Below are positions 12,185-22,760 of a DNA stretch of 64,000 nucleotides, piece by piece (position 1 is the stretch's first letter; every line of letters begins with the position of its first letter). The DNA comes from Diphasiastrum complanatum (Eukaryota; Streptophyta; Lycopodiopsida; Lycopodiales; Lycopodiaceae), in the NCBI GenBank assembly GCA_029204225.1, contig CM055096.1, forward strand, positions 33,523,209-33,587,208, read 5' to 3'. The notes under the pieces were generated by a model. The model ran no database searches. It saw only the letters and a list, made by a program, of their open reading frames with translations, and was not told where the DNA came from. A program made the translations under genes and the position numbers.

Positions 12185-12197
12185 TGGTATCAGAGCC
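12185..12197 (+). promoter_or_regulatory. Primer binding site (initiator tRNA-Met type)
   Basis: TGGTATCAGAGCC lies two bases after the LTR end at 12182. This is the standard tRNA-iMet primer site of plant Copia and many other LTR elements. Confidence 0.9.
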
Positions 12198-12245
12198 GAC
12201 TGGTCAGCCACGGTTTGGGGTTCATCAAGACAACTATTGTGCAGG

Positions 12246-12631
12246 GTGCTGCCCACGGTGTAAGCACGGGTGCGTCCATGGTCAGGGTGGTCGGCAGAAC
12301 GGGGGACTTGATGAGTCAAGATGCTGCCCTTGAGGTGTAAGCACAGTCAGTTCTCGCGGTTCGGACCTGGCGTTGTCTGAACGTAGGACGGATGAGGCAA
12401 AGTGCTGCCTAGGGAGGTGAAAGCACGGTTTGTACCTTGTGGGGTGCGGGGCGTCATATTCGAACTGTACGGGTTAACCATTGATACATAGATGCTGCAC
12501 GAATTCGGGTGTAAAGTACGGGTGGTTAGCTGCCGGTGCGGGATAGTTGCCGATCGTTTAGCTATAAGGGCTATCGACCAAAAAGTGGTGGGGCGTGACT
12601 AAGGCAATGTGCTGCTTAATGGTGAAAGCAC
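12246..12631 (+). repeat. Five repeated stem-loop motifs in the element leader
   Basis: The pattern GTGCTGCC-N(5-8)-GGTG-AAGCAC occurs at 12246-12267, 12321-12344, 12402-12426, 12492-12519 (degenerate) and 12609-12631. GTGCT and AGCAC (or TGCT/AGCA) can pair as a short stem around a 12-15 base loop. The motifs are 75-120 bp apart and start about 50 bp after the primer site, where LTR elements carry packaging or dimerisation signals. Confidence 0.7.
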
Positions 12632-12908
12632 GGATAGTTGGAGGGGTGTCCTATGTGGGCTGATTCCGTGATCGATTTGTATGGGCGCGACCAGGCAAAG
12701 GTCCGTTGGCAGGACCATCTCAAAGGGGGACCTTGTCTTTGTTACTTGTTAGTAAACCTGCCCGAGTGTCTTACTTGTACGTATTCGTGGTGAGTCTTAG
12801 TACTCGTGCTTTGCCTGGTTTGTATGATTGCTTGTGATACAAGGAGCTGATGGCTCGAGAAAGAACCTTTTCTTTTGAAGGCTGATACCATCAAACAAAG
12901 AGGACTAG

Positions 12909-13412
12909 AGAATCTGTGGGGCGGATTTGCAGTTCAAGTACTCACACGTGAACGACAACGAAACGACTCAATGTTTGCAAAGGATGGATGGCTAGCCTGT
13001 TTCTTGGGTTAGTTTCATTTGCGACAACGCCCACCAGACGCAAGCAGGAAGTCAAAAGTTGGAAAGGTCCATTTCAGGGGAGATCTTCTATGGAGCAGTT
13101 GGTCTTCATTTTGGGACGGCCACCTTCGGAACTGAAACTCACTAAGCATGGGCGATATCCAGAATCTGTGCGGCGGATTTGCAGTTCAAGTACTCACACG
13201 TGAACGACAACGAAATGACTCAATGTTTGCAAAGGATGGATGGCTAGCCTATTTCTTGGGTTAGTTTCATTTGCGACAACGCCCACCAGACGCAAGCAGG
13301 AAGTCAAAAGTTGGAAAGGGCCATTTCAGGGGAGATCTTCTATAGCAGTTGGTCTTCATTTTGGGACGGCCACCTTCGAAACTGAAATTCATTGAGCATG
13401 GGTGATATCCAG
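12909..13412 (+). repeat. Tandem duplication, 252-bp unit
   Basis: AGAATCTGTGGGGCGGATTT at 12909 recurs at 13161. The two units stay close to identical through GATATCCAG. Frames across them are short and shift between units, so this is structural rather than coding sequence. A second, more diverged pair of about 190 bp lies at roughly 13790-14090. Confidence 0.9.
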
Positions 13413-14705
13413 TATCAGTTGGGTTTTTCCTCAAAGGGGAAAAGACTAGGATCCTCTTCAGAGATTGGCAACAAGTTGGATCGAGCCATAATCCTAGCAT
13501 ATGGGAAGCAAAGTGTTGGAAAGGCTTTTTGTCCGAAGAACTCTACTCTAAGTTCGATCAGCTGATTTATTAAGTGGAGGGGAACTATCACACACACCTC
13601 TCTCTTGGGGCAGATTTTGAATGAAAGTTGATCAAAATGGGGGCAAATTCAAGGTGACCTAGCCATATTCACACGAGGAGACTGGCGAACTTTGGACCTA
13701 ATAAATTGACAAGTTTTTGTTGTGGAAAGGAAAGTTTGTTATAGGCTTTCTCTGGACCAGCAATGATGAGGAAACATATGAGTACGCTGGCTTGTGTTAC
13801 GTGTAAGGCAGCTGATCAATGAAGGAACTGTGAAAGTTGAGTCTTGCATGAGAGACTTGGTATTTCGAACGGACGCTAAGGGACAGTTCGCGTTGAGATC
13901 GGATTAGTGCAAACTCTGGGTGCATGCTTCTGATTCAAAGAGAGCTACTTGAAGCCAAGCTCGATGTACACTTCTTGTTTTGACTGTGAGGCAACTAACC
14001 AGTGATGGAATTGTGAAAGTCAAGTTTTGCGCGACGGACATGGTGCTTCAAACAAACGCGAAGAGATAGTTCGGATGCGGATCAAACTGGTGCGACCCTT
14101 TGGCTTTCCACGAGGTCAATGGTTACATTTGGGCTGATTCAAAGAGCTACTTCAAGCTAAGTGAGAGGTGCATTGCGGAGTACTCAATCTTTGCCTACCT
14201 TAAAGAGCCAAGATGGAAAAGTATCAAGATCAGGCTTGGACAAGGAGAGAAATCAAGGTGCAGAAGCAACAAGGCACAGAGTGGACCATAAAGTGGGCAA
14301 TCAAACGATAAATCCTTCGGCTCAGGGAGCCTTGATACCTGTGCGGAACTGAACAAATCTGGAGCTCAGGGAGCTCAACACAAAGTGCATCAAGGACAAA
14401 TCAGGAGCTCAAAGGAGTTCCAAAGTCGAAAGTCAGAAGCGACAGGGGCGAACATTTCAAAGAAAGGCCTCTGTCACCAGTTAATAAGGTTCTCGGGTTT
14501 TACGAAAGCGATATCAAATCTACGCTTTTCCCAAACAAAGATATATTTTCAAGTTATGTAATTTTTCAGTACAAAGAGCTGAGCCTCCGACTTGTGGTGT
14601 GCCAGCTTCAATGTTAATAAAAAGTGGCCAGTAAATTGAGTACTGTGCCAAGTAGCTTAAATGTATAGTTATTTTAATTGGGAAACACCTTTACTTTAAT
14701 CTGAC

Positions 14706-14744
14706 ATCTGATGAGGACATCAGATTTGATAAAGGTGGGGTGGA
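14706..14744 (+). promoter_or_regulatory. Hairpin and polypurine tract before the 3' LTR
   Basis: ATCTGATG and CATCAGAT are 8-bp perfect arms around AGGA (14706-14725). The polypurine tract AAAGGTGGGGTGGA (14731-14744) follows and abuts the LTR start. The same tract precedes the LTR at 51258, where the hairpin is weaker. Confidence 0.8.
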
Positions 14745-15944
14745 TGTTGTAAAGCTACCTTTACAAGCTTTACTTCTGGCGCCATCGGCGCCAGCAGCGC
14801 CCCTGCTGCTCCCGGCGCCACTGTGACCAGAATCCAGCCGGCGCCAAGTTCCTATGGCTGATAATCTTTGATCGGTTCTAGCGAAGTCCAGAGAGCTCAG
14901 ATCGATGTGCAATCACCTCACACGATCTAGGCATGATTAAAGGAAGCCTGGGAATCAATAAAATCTAGAGAGAGAAAATGACTTTCTAGAAAGAGAAAAT
15001 CCTAGAGAGAGAAAAATGTGCTTTACCAGCTTGGGTAGAGTGCTTGGTATGAGGGGGGGTGCCGAATCACACCAATACTATAGGGGAGTGCGGGTTGCGA
15101 CTCAGGGCGAGCTTCAACTAAGTCTCAGCCTCCCTTGCTGGAATGTTGTCATGGCTCTCGCCTTGGCATGCTAGCGCCCCGGAGACTAGGGTCGGTCACA
15201 CACTTGAAATGTAACCTTCTCAGATTTATCAATAAAGTGGGATTTTTCTCAAACTGACTCTGATTACCTTCTGGGTTTCAGTATTCGGTAAAAGCGCCAG
15301 TTGTAAGGCCGCTTTCAAAATTTTTAACTTGGCACATAGCTGAGGGTCGTATCCCGGGATGCCAACGGTATGCCGTCGGGACCATTCGGTCCGTGGCGCC
15401 AACGGTATGATGTCGGGACCATTTGGTCCAGGAACTGGTTGTTTCCATATTTGTCACGGCTTGTGGTTCTGAGTGTTCCTTGCATGAACGTGCATGGGTT
15501 AAGCTCTTGGGAAACGGGCTCTAACCTGTCGGCTGAGTTGGATGGCTTGCTTGGGTGGATGTTACATGTTTATGGCTGTCCAGTCTGGCGTGGCGCCAAG
15601 TTGGCTTCCAGCGCTCATGACGAAGCTTTCAGTTGGTTAAGTATGATGTAAGTCAGACCGCTTGCTTGGAATGGATGTTACTCGTTTGTAACGAAGCTTC
15701 GAGTTGGTTAAGTTTGATGTATGTCGGGCGGCTTGCTTGGAGGGAAGTCACCCACATCGGGACCCCCGATCTGGCATGGCGCCAGGTTGTATCTCAATGT
15801 TGGTTTTCGGAACTTCAAGCTGGTTAAGTCTGATCGTTGTTGGCGAGTTGGCTGCTTGTATGTCAAGTGAGTTTGGATGGCAAGAGTTGAAGGCTGGGAA
15901 GCTAAGTCGTGGTTCCCGGCTCCCTTTGGGATGCCTGCGCTACA
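14745..15944 (+). mobile_element. Full-length LTR of the non-coding element
   Basis: 1200 bp from TGTTGTAAAG to GCGCTACA. It contains GGCGCC-rich motifs near its start, a CTAGAGAGAGAAAA purine block, and a likely polyadenylation region (AATAAAGTGGGATTT near 15231). It matches the copy at 51258-52479 along its whole length. It is directly followed by an inverted LTR start (15945-16225). Confidence 0.88.
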
Positions 15945-16225
15945 GCCACCTCCCCTCATACCAAGTATTCTACCCAAGCTGGTAAAGCATTTTTTCTCTC
16001 TCTAGAATTCATTGATCCCCAGGCTTCCTTTAATCATGCCTAGATCGTGTGAGGTGATTGCACATCAATCTGAGCTCTGTTAACTTCGCTAGAACCGATC
16101 AAAGATTTTCAGCCAAAGGAACTTGGCGTCGGCTGGATTCTGGTCACAATGGCGCCGGGAGTAGCAAGGGCACTGCTGGTGCCGGTGGCGCCGGAAGTAA
16201 AGCTTGTAAAGGTAACTTTACAACA
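15945..16225 (-). mobile_element. 5' part of the element's LTR (minus)
   Basis: The reverse complement begins TGTTGTAAAGTTACC and runs to GGTATGAGGGGAGGTGGC, about LTR positions 1-319. It ends at the second inversion junction, back to back with the end of the plus-oriented LTR. Confidence 0.85.
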
Positions 16226-16900
16226 AATCACTCCTAGTAGTGTGAAGTAAAAAAGTGTCGTTAGACAAAATAAATGCATAATCTACATATAGAGCTATGT
16301 GAACTAAATGGACACCAATATGCTTGGAATAAACATTACAGTCAGTTAAATTGTTTGCAAAACCCAGTTGAACAAGATAAGCATTGATTCTTTCGAACCA
16401 TGCCCTTGCGGCTTGTTTTAAACCATAGATTGCTTTGTGCAGCTTGCACGCTTTGTGCTCTTGGCCTTTGACTTCGAATCTTTTTGATTGGAAGGCATAC
16501 AGCTCCTCTTCGACGTAGCCGTTGAGAAACATCTTGACATCCATTTGATGCATCTCAAGGTCTTCCGCGGATGCTAATGCAATCAGAGTTCTGATTGACT
16601 GCATTTTGACAACAAGACTAAAAATTTCTTGATAGTCCACTCCTTGGACTTGAGTGAATCCTTAAGCCACCAGCCGTGCTTTCCACTTTGTGATGGAATC
16701 ATCAGAGTTGATCTTCTTCTTGAAGGTTCATTTGTTTTCGATAACTCTCTTGTGAGTGAGAAAGTCAACCAGTGTCCAGGTCTGGTTCGTCAAAAGTGAG
16801 TTGTACTCGCTTTCCATAGCTTCTTGCCACTTCACAGCATCCTTAGAGTTAATAACTTCGGCTAGGGTCTCTGGTTCATTAGAGGAGTTCCAAAATGAAA
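16226..16900 (-). pseudogene. Copia reverse transcriptase, first half of a split gene
   Basis: Minus-strand frames read KDAVKWQEAMESEYNSLL, TWTLVDFLTHKRVIENK, then VDYQEIFSLVVKMQSIRTLI, HQMDVKMFLNGYVEEELY, KLHKAIYGLKQAARAWFERI and HIALYVDYAFI. These are Copia RT motifs; the YVDD catalytic box reads YVDY here. A stop and frame changes lie near 16640-16740. The frame ends HTTRSD at the LTR boundary and would continue as LSKEFDMTDLG at 10717, across the inserted element. Confidence 0.88.
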
Positions 16901-17349
16901 AAGACCCTTTGTAAAGATGTTTTTTATTTTTTTCTTAGTTTCATCCGCCATGTGGCCCAATGAAAATGCATATATTTGAAATCTACGTAACGTAGATGAA
17001 AATAATAAAGTTATAAAAATTAAAAATTTTAAGCTTGCCGTTGGGCAGGATGGGAGAATGCTATTGATGGACAATGTCTGTCCCGAACGTGTGAATCTGC
17101 TTGATGACATTGTCTCTAGTTAAATATTTAACCACATTGGTTAATATGTTCGTAAATTTCAAACTACACAGGTTTGCCAGCAGTAAGTAATCTCATGCAT
17201 TGGAATTGGTGACATGCATTACAGTTAGACCAAAAGCACAGTTACGACATGTTGTTATCATGGTCCAGTTGCCTGTTCACATTTAATAAGTATCATATAA
17301 CTTCGAGTTGATCCGGAATTTCATAGATTTGAGAATTTGGCACTAAACT
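16901..17349. other. No gene recognised
   Basis: AT-rich spacer between the Copia RT fragment and the exon-like region. Nothing identifiable. Confidence 0.4.
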
Positions 17350-18720
17350 TTGGAAGCAATCACTATGGCCAGGAGACGAAGATCTAAAATTGAATCGTTG
17401 ATTCTTCACAATGAGAAGGATGAAGCTGGATTTTGGAAACCAACAAGATATATAAAAAACTCATGGGTTCTACTACATCTGTCCTCAAAAGACATGTTTA
17501 GACCAAGGAAGAAGGCAAAGATGACATTCAAATCATACTGGAAAGCAAAATCCTTGATTTTAGGACTTTTCCAGGAGGGCAATCAATCTCAGAAGTCTTG
17601 GTTCAGCATGCCTATATGCATTCGGAATTGTATCTACAAGATTTCAATGTTCATGATCGCCAAAAATGTAACTGTAAGCTCAAAAAAATTTGGGATCTAT
17701 ATTTTAACATTCATGCTTTTGAAACTTGTTGAAATCATATCAGTTATCATATATGTATTGTATTCTTGCAGATTTCCATCTAGCATAAGCGAATGGGAGC
17801 CAGCACAATCCCCGGCAAGTATATTGGATGTGATTCATTCGGATAATGGAAAATTACAATACAGAGGAAGAACTTCTAAGGAGCTTGCATATAGTGATAT
17901 ATTTTTCTACGAGTCCAAGTACATTCCAGATATGCATGGAGGTTTCGGAAAGCTTGAAGATATACCACTGCCACATTTTGGAAGTGATGAATGACTTGCA
18001 CCTGATAGTATCCTGTCAGAATCTCTTAGACGCAAATTGCTGTTAGATTTGAAAAACTCAATGAAAGCGAACACTGGATCAAAAGTCAATAGATTAAGTT
18101 GGTTTATGTCCTTATATGTATTTGTAGTTTTTTTTTTCAAATGCAAATGTTCGTAGAACACCAACATTATTTGTTTGTAAGGATGTGCCAGATGACACTC
18201 TTTCAAATGATGTGGGTTGGAAATGCAAGGCAGTTGGAGATATTGAATGTAGAATGAAGAAATCTTCTATGATATTTCGTTGCGAGACAAATGCTTAGTC
18301 TTACATTCAGTTACCAGAGATGGAAGCGAATAAGTGGGACCTGGATGACACTGGATCAAGACCTTCAAATGGATGGTCACACAGATCGAAAAGAAGTCCA
18401 CAGTTTCAACAATGAAGATTTGCTAACTAAAATTGTAGTGGAGGATTATTGGAGCTTGAGTTATATCAGACAAGAGTTGATCTTAAATGCACAATGAAAT
18501 TCTACTAAACACTTTAGATTTATTATCAATGGAAAGCTGGTAAGATTTTATTGTGATTTGCAAATCAGTCAATGATTATATATGTAACTTTGTTCATAGA
18601 AATAAGAAATTAACAAGTTTCTTATCTTTCATGCAGATACGAAAAAGACAGGAAAACACAACACCCTGCAAGGATCTTCCAACAAATATCAACATTGTAG
18701 AAGAACAATGAAAATCCATA
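17350..18720 (+). pseudogene. Multi-exon gene remnant (plus), unrecognised
   Basis: Exon-like segments with plausible splice signals: a Lys/Arg-rich block from 17350 ending near GTAAGC (17671); a second block after TTCTTGCAG (about 17772) reading SEWEPAQSPASILDVIH and GGFGKLEDIPLPHFGSDE; acidic pieces at 18180-18500; then GTAAGA (about 18540) to ATGCAG (about 18635) with a short last frame. In-frame stops (17995, 18495) show decay or wrong boundaries. Serine/proline-rich acidic composition suggests a host regulatory or structural protein, but I cannot name it. Confidence 0.35.
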
Positions 18721-18889
18721 TAATCAATTGTACAAACTGATATCTGTATTCAATAAAATATCACCCTGAATTTAGGGATTTTATACAATTGTGCAAATTC
18801 GTTTTTTGTATTTACTATATGTCGGTTTTCAATGTATGTTTATATCTCTATATTAGTAAGAAACTATGTCTATCTATTCAGCTTGGGTA

Positions 18890-19400
18890 TTTACAAATTG
18901 CCCAGCCTCATTTAAAATCTGAACATCATTTGGCTTAGAAAGCCCAGCATCAGTCTCTGGTCTAGCAGTTGACCTGGCCAATAGACTAAAGATGAGCTCC
19001 TGTCAAAATCTGTACACTTTGCCAGTTGTATAATCATCGAGGGTAACTGCAATAAACAATATATTAGATGAATATTAATAAGAAACAATATATTACATGA
19101 AGATAAAATGGAAAGGGCTAATAACTCACCTTTGAAATATCAACATCCTCTTGAAGATTGTATCACTCAAAAAATAATTTGGCATTGTATAGAGTACACC
19201 ATGCATAGCTAAATGAGTCATTTTGCCGGGGTGTCTGCAATACATTCAATCGATTAAAAATGGGACGAAGATACTGACACTTAACAATGATGATAAACAA
19301 AAATATACTAGAAATGTTCAATGATTACCTCAATGCTTAGAATTTCACATGTTCCTGGCGTGGGATTCTCTATTGGAAAATATCTACACATCTCTAGCAG
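18890..19400 (-). pseudogene. Multi-exon gene remnant (minus), unrecognised
   Basis: On the minus strand three exon-like pieces follow each other: NDSLLLEMCRYFPIENP...EILSIE, followed by a GTAATC donor (about 19329); a piece near 19130-19230 ending at a GTGAGT donor; and VTLDDYTTGKVYRF...LLARSTARPETDAGLSKP ending NTQAE and a stop near 18885. This looks like the 3' end of a host gene, convergent with the remnant at 17350-18720. Stops in the second and third pieces suggest a pseudogene. Family unknown. Confidence 0.35.
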
Positions 19401-19489
19401 CAGCGAGTCATTATTCTTATGTGTGTTGCTTGCGGAATTCATCTTTACACAAGAAAGATTTACGATATTATTTGCTGTAATTTTTACAA

Positions 19490-19855
19490 AAACTACAGTT
19501 AAGCTCGAGGCCGAGTACATCGTAGCATGTCAAGCTTCAAAATAAGCTATATGGATAGGTTTATTACTTTTCGACTTACATCACACTTAGTTCCATGCTA
19601 CTATCATTCTATGTGACAATTTGAGCTGTATTTCACTGTCCTTGAATCCCAGATTTCATGCCAAGTCTAAGCACATCGAAATCCAGTATCATTTCATTCG
19701 AAAAAAGGTTTTCTCAGGGCAGTGACTCTTCAATACTGCTCCACAACAGAAATGGTTGCAGACATATTCACCAAAGTGCTTTCCAGGATCAAGCATCAAA
19801 AGTTTTTTAGCATGCTAAACCTGACGAAGACACAAACCGTGACCTTAAGAGAGAC
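19490..19855 (+). pseudogene. Copia RNase H tail
   Basis: Frames read TTVKLEAEYIVACQASK, CDNLSCISLSLNPRF and AKSKHIEIQYHFIR, then a broken VADIFTK-like ending. This is the C-terminal RNase H of the same Copia family seen at 5690-6345. A purine-rich AAGAGAGAC just before TGTTAGAA is the likely polypurine tract. Upstream pol is absent; the exon-like remnants lie there instead. Confidence 0.85.
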
Positions 19856-21347
19856 TGTTAGAAATTAAGTCCACAATTTTCTCCTTGGTAAATACTATTT
19901 TCTATTTCAAGATTTTTTCAGATGCAACCTTCTTTGGTTCTATGTCTGCTCATCTGATACCTGCAGGAATCACAAAACTCAGACAGTTGAACTATTCGAA
20001 GAACGACTGCATCGGACTTCTGGTTGATCTTCATCCATGGGTAATGACTAAAGAACCATTCATGTTCTCTTTTCACATTCGAATGTCAAATTCAGTTATT
20101 TGAAGATCATTGAAGACTTGGCCAGCTTCAACGACTTCAACAAATCTGGATATTGTACAAGTCTGTAGAAATACACTATGTTTACAACAGTCTGCAGAAA
20201 TGAACTAATTGTCGCACAATTCGTATTTTTTCAGCTCCCAAAAAAATGCGACAATTTTTCGACAATAACTTTTTTCCAACTATTTCAAAGAAGTAAACTT
20301 TTGTTGACTTTTTCGCATTTTTCCAAAATGCGACAATTCAATTTAGTTCAACAAATGAACTATTTGTCGGCTTTTCGCATTTTCCCAAAATGCGACAAAA
20401 GTGAAATGAGTCTATTTTGACATTAGTTTCAACACCTTCAGATTTTTTTCATTACTTTCGGGTTTTTTCAACACCTTCGGGTTTTTTCAACACCTTCGAG
20501 TTTTTCAGCAAAATGCGAAAATGTGAAGCGTGTCTATTTCGACGAGAAACGTCTCCAGCTACTTCCAAGAAATGCGAAAAATGTGAAGTATATGACCAAA
20601 GTCTATTCTGAAGATATCCGATCGAAGTCCATGACAAACTTGAGAATTCCGGCGACTTCGAGTTACTTGACTTATGTACACATTGTATAGCTGTCGTTGT
20701 GGTTCAAAGACTTCTTGAGTACAATGACTTACATAGTTGGTAACTAAATATTTATTGTAATAAATTACAAGAATGCGTTGTATACGAGATGCTCCGCCAA
20801 TAGAGCGAATGATATCGTGCATCCAAGTTATGCCTCCATTTCTGGCTGTAACGTATTCAATGTTGTTCAAGCTTTATTTGTAATATCAAAGCGACACGTT
20901 CTATCATCTATGTTTAACATAGATGTATGATGTTGTGATTTGATTACACTCTTACTGCTTATTCATGCTTGTTCACTCACTCTGATCAGATCACGAATGT
21001 CAACGACTCAGTAGTATCTAATCAGACGATGACTATCTTTGACGCTTGAGGAACTTGTATAATCATGCTGCATTATCACTTCTTTACGTTTTGAACTGAA
21101 CTTCATACTAAAAACCAATTTACAGTAATACCACACATCATCTAATCTTTTCGGTGGACTGTAATCATGTTTGTTTGAGTATGAATTACTTTTAAGATCC
21201 TGTTGGTGAGAACGCTTGAGCTATGATTATATCTTTGCATTTACATTCTTTTAGACTGTTCTTGCTTGTAGTAGCCCATAATAACGGGAGAGTTGTTCCG
21301 CAACAATTTTTTTGTCTCTTCCTCCGTTCACGTTACCTATTCTAACA
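19856..21347 (+). mobile_element. 3' LTR of a Copia element
   Basis: It begins TGTTAGAA and ends TTCTAACA, perfect 8-bp inverted termini, length 1492 bp. It directly follows the Copia RNase H tail and a polypurine tract, so it is a 3' LTR. Its first half has repeated AAAATGCGACA words. Two of them form perfect 8-bp hairpins, CGCATTTT/AAAATGCG, at 20314-20332 and 20376-20394. Fragments of the same family lie at 1-421 and 7873-7973. Confidence 0.85.
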
Positions 21348-22018
21348 AAAGTCACCTCCAGTAGATCAGGAGTAGCCCAAGAGTATTCACTATAATTCCA
21401 ACTGCCTAGCAAGCAAGTTTTGTCATGCAAACAATCCATGAGATGTATGCTTGCTTTGGATCAATTGCATCTCGCTTAAAAAAAAAGGCAAATGCAAAGT
21501 CACATTTTTGCCATTCACTAAATGTCGTTTGCTAATTTCCATGATGACTTACATGTGGGGTAGTTGGGCCTTTAACCAAGGTCTCAATCCAAAAAGTTAA
21601 AGCCCTCATCAAGATTTGTACTTTAAGATGGACTTTATTCCAAACTCCATTGCCTTTGCAAAGCAAGGCCAAAATAGACTCCAAACCCCATTGATTTTAG
21701 ATCAAAAACCAGCCTTGGTTCTACCCTACCCAACCCAACCCGGGGCTGTATTGGTGGTCTTAGGTCGGGGCCCACAAGCTAGGGGGGGGGGGGTAGGTGC
21801 GAGGAAACGACTTAGGGAGGTACCAGGTAGCCTCGGGCCAGGGGTCCCGGTGCCGGGGCCAGACCGGCGCAAAAGCCCGAACCTACCCTACAGCCCGGCC
21901 TCGTCCTCCGCCACACGCTTTAATTTGAGGCGGGGCTTTGTTCAAAGACGGCCCAAAATCAAAACTCTTCATTAAAAAAATAAAAATAAAGAATAGTTAA
22001 ACGAAAAGTAGAGATAAT
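21348..22018. other. No gene recognised; GC-rich segment
   Basis: The first half is ordinary. From about 21720 to 21930 it becomes GC-rich with runs of CCC/GGG, including 12 Gs at 21782-21793, and then turns AT-rich. No domain is recognisable in the 119-residue frame over it. Confidence 0.4.
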
Positions 22019-22270
22019 ATGGCGGGCAATTGGCAAGCGAGAGAGTGTTTTATTCATAAATTTGCTCGAGAAAAGCGTTCTTTCTTCTCTCCTTCTTCTG
22101 CTCTTTCCTCTCGCCTTTCGTCTTTCGTCGTTCGTCGTTGCTCTTTTCTCGCCGTTCGTCTGCTGCTGCTGACCCCGTCGGATGGCTCGCACGATCCAAC
22201 TAACTGCTCCTGCTGTTCCACTTCCGTTTCAATGTATATATGCAACGGATTCTTTGCTGGATGTTGATGA
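22019..22270 (+). other. Pyrimidine-rich UTR-like segment
   Basis: A TTCTTCTCTCC...TCGTCTTTCGTCGTTCGTCG tract followed by GC-richer sequence is typical of plant 5' UTRs and transcription start regions. It lies upstream of and in the same direction as the LHY-like gene, but more than 11 kb away with a retrotransposon between, so a link is only a possibility. Confidence 0.25.
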
Positions 22271-22340
22271 ATTTCTGATTTTCATCTCATTTGTTTCAGT
22301 TTTGTCTGCGATTTTTTCGTCTCCGTTTCTTAGTCTACTA

Positions 22341-22760
22341 ATGAGACACATTAATGAGGTGATTGGTATTAACATTGAAGCGTAGATTGATGATACATCG
22401 AGGAGGTGATTGATATCAACATTGAAGTGTGAATTGATGATTTGATACATTACTGAGGTGATTGATATTAAGATTGTTGATATCAACATTGAAGTGTGAA
22501 TTGATGATTTGATACATAAATGAGGTGATTGATATCAACGTTGAAGTGTGAATTGATGATTTGATACATTAATGAGGTGAGTAATATTAACATTGAACTG
22601 TAAATTGATGACTCACTAATGAGATGATTGATATTAAACTTTGAAGTGTAAATTGATTATATACTGCTGAGGACCGAGGTGATTGATATGAACATACAAG
22701 GATTGATGATAGACTAATGCGAAGATTGTTATAACATAGAAGTATAATTTGATGAAAGAC
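22341..22760 (+). repeat. Minisatellite, roughly 50-60 bp units
   Basis: About eight diverging copies of a unit containing GAGGTGATTGATATCAAC, ATTGAAGTGTGAATTGATGA and TTTGATACATTAAT. The central units are nearly identical; the outer ones decay. Confidence 0.85.

Larger units (their letters stand above)
10718..16225 (-). mobile_element. Non-coding (LARD-like) LTR element with inverted interior
   Basis: The element is bounded by LTR ends in minus orientation: TGTTGTAAAG starting at 16225 and ...GCGCTACA ending at 10718. Flanking bases are TGATT and TGATC on the minus strand, a 5-bp target duplication with one change. It sits inside a Copia RT gene. The 2.5-kb internal region has a primer site and a polypurine tract but no ORF above about 90 residues, as in large retrotransposon derivatives moved in trans. 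Segment 11324-15944 is in plus orientation, opposite to both ends, so the interior has been inverted. Related LTR copies lie at 8737 and 51258. Confidence 0.8.

Noticed and set aside
10692-12340. Several 60-130 residue ORFs inside the LTR pieces (also 15370-15985 and 51867-52658)
   Set aside because: The same frames recur in every LTR copy on both strands and have no domain. They lie in LTR sequence with terminal motifs and are not genes.
21616-21975. 119-residue Gly/Pro/Arg-rich ORF
   Set aside because: It is driven by GC-rich runs including a 12-G tract, with no domain and no splice context.
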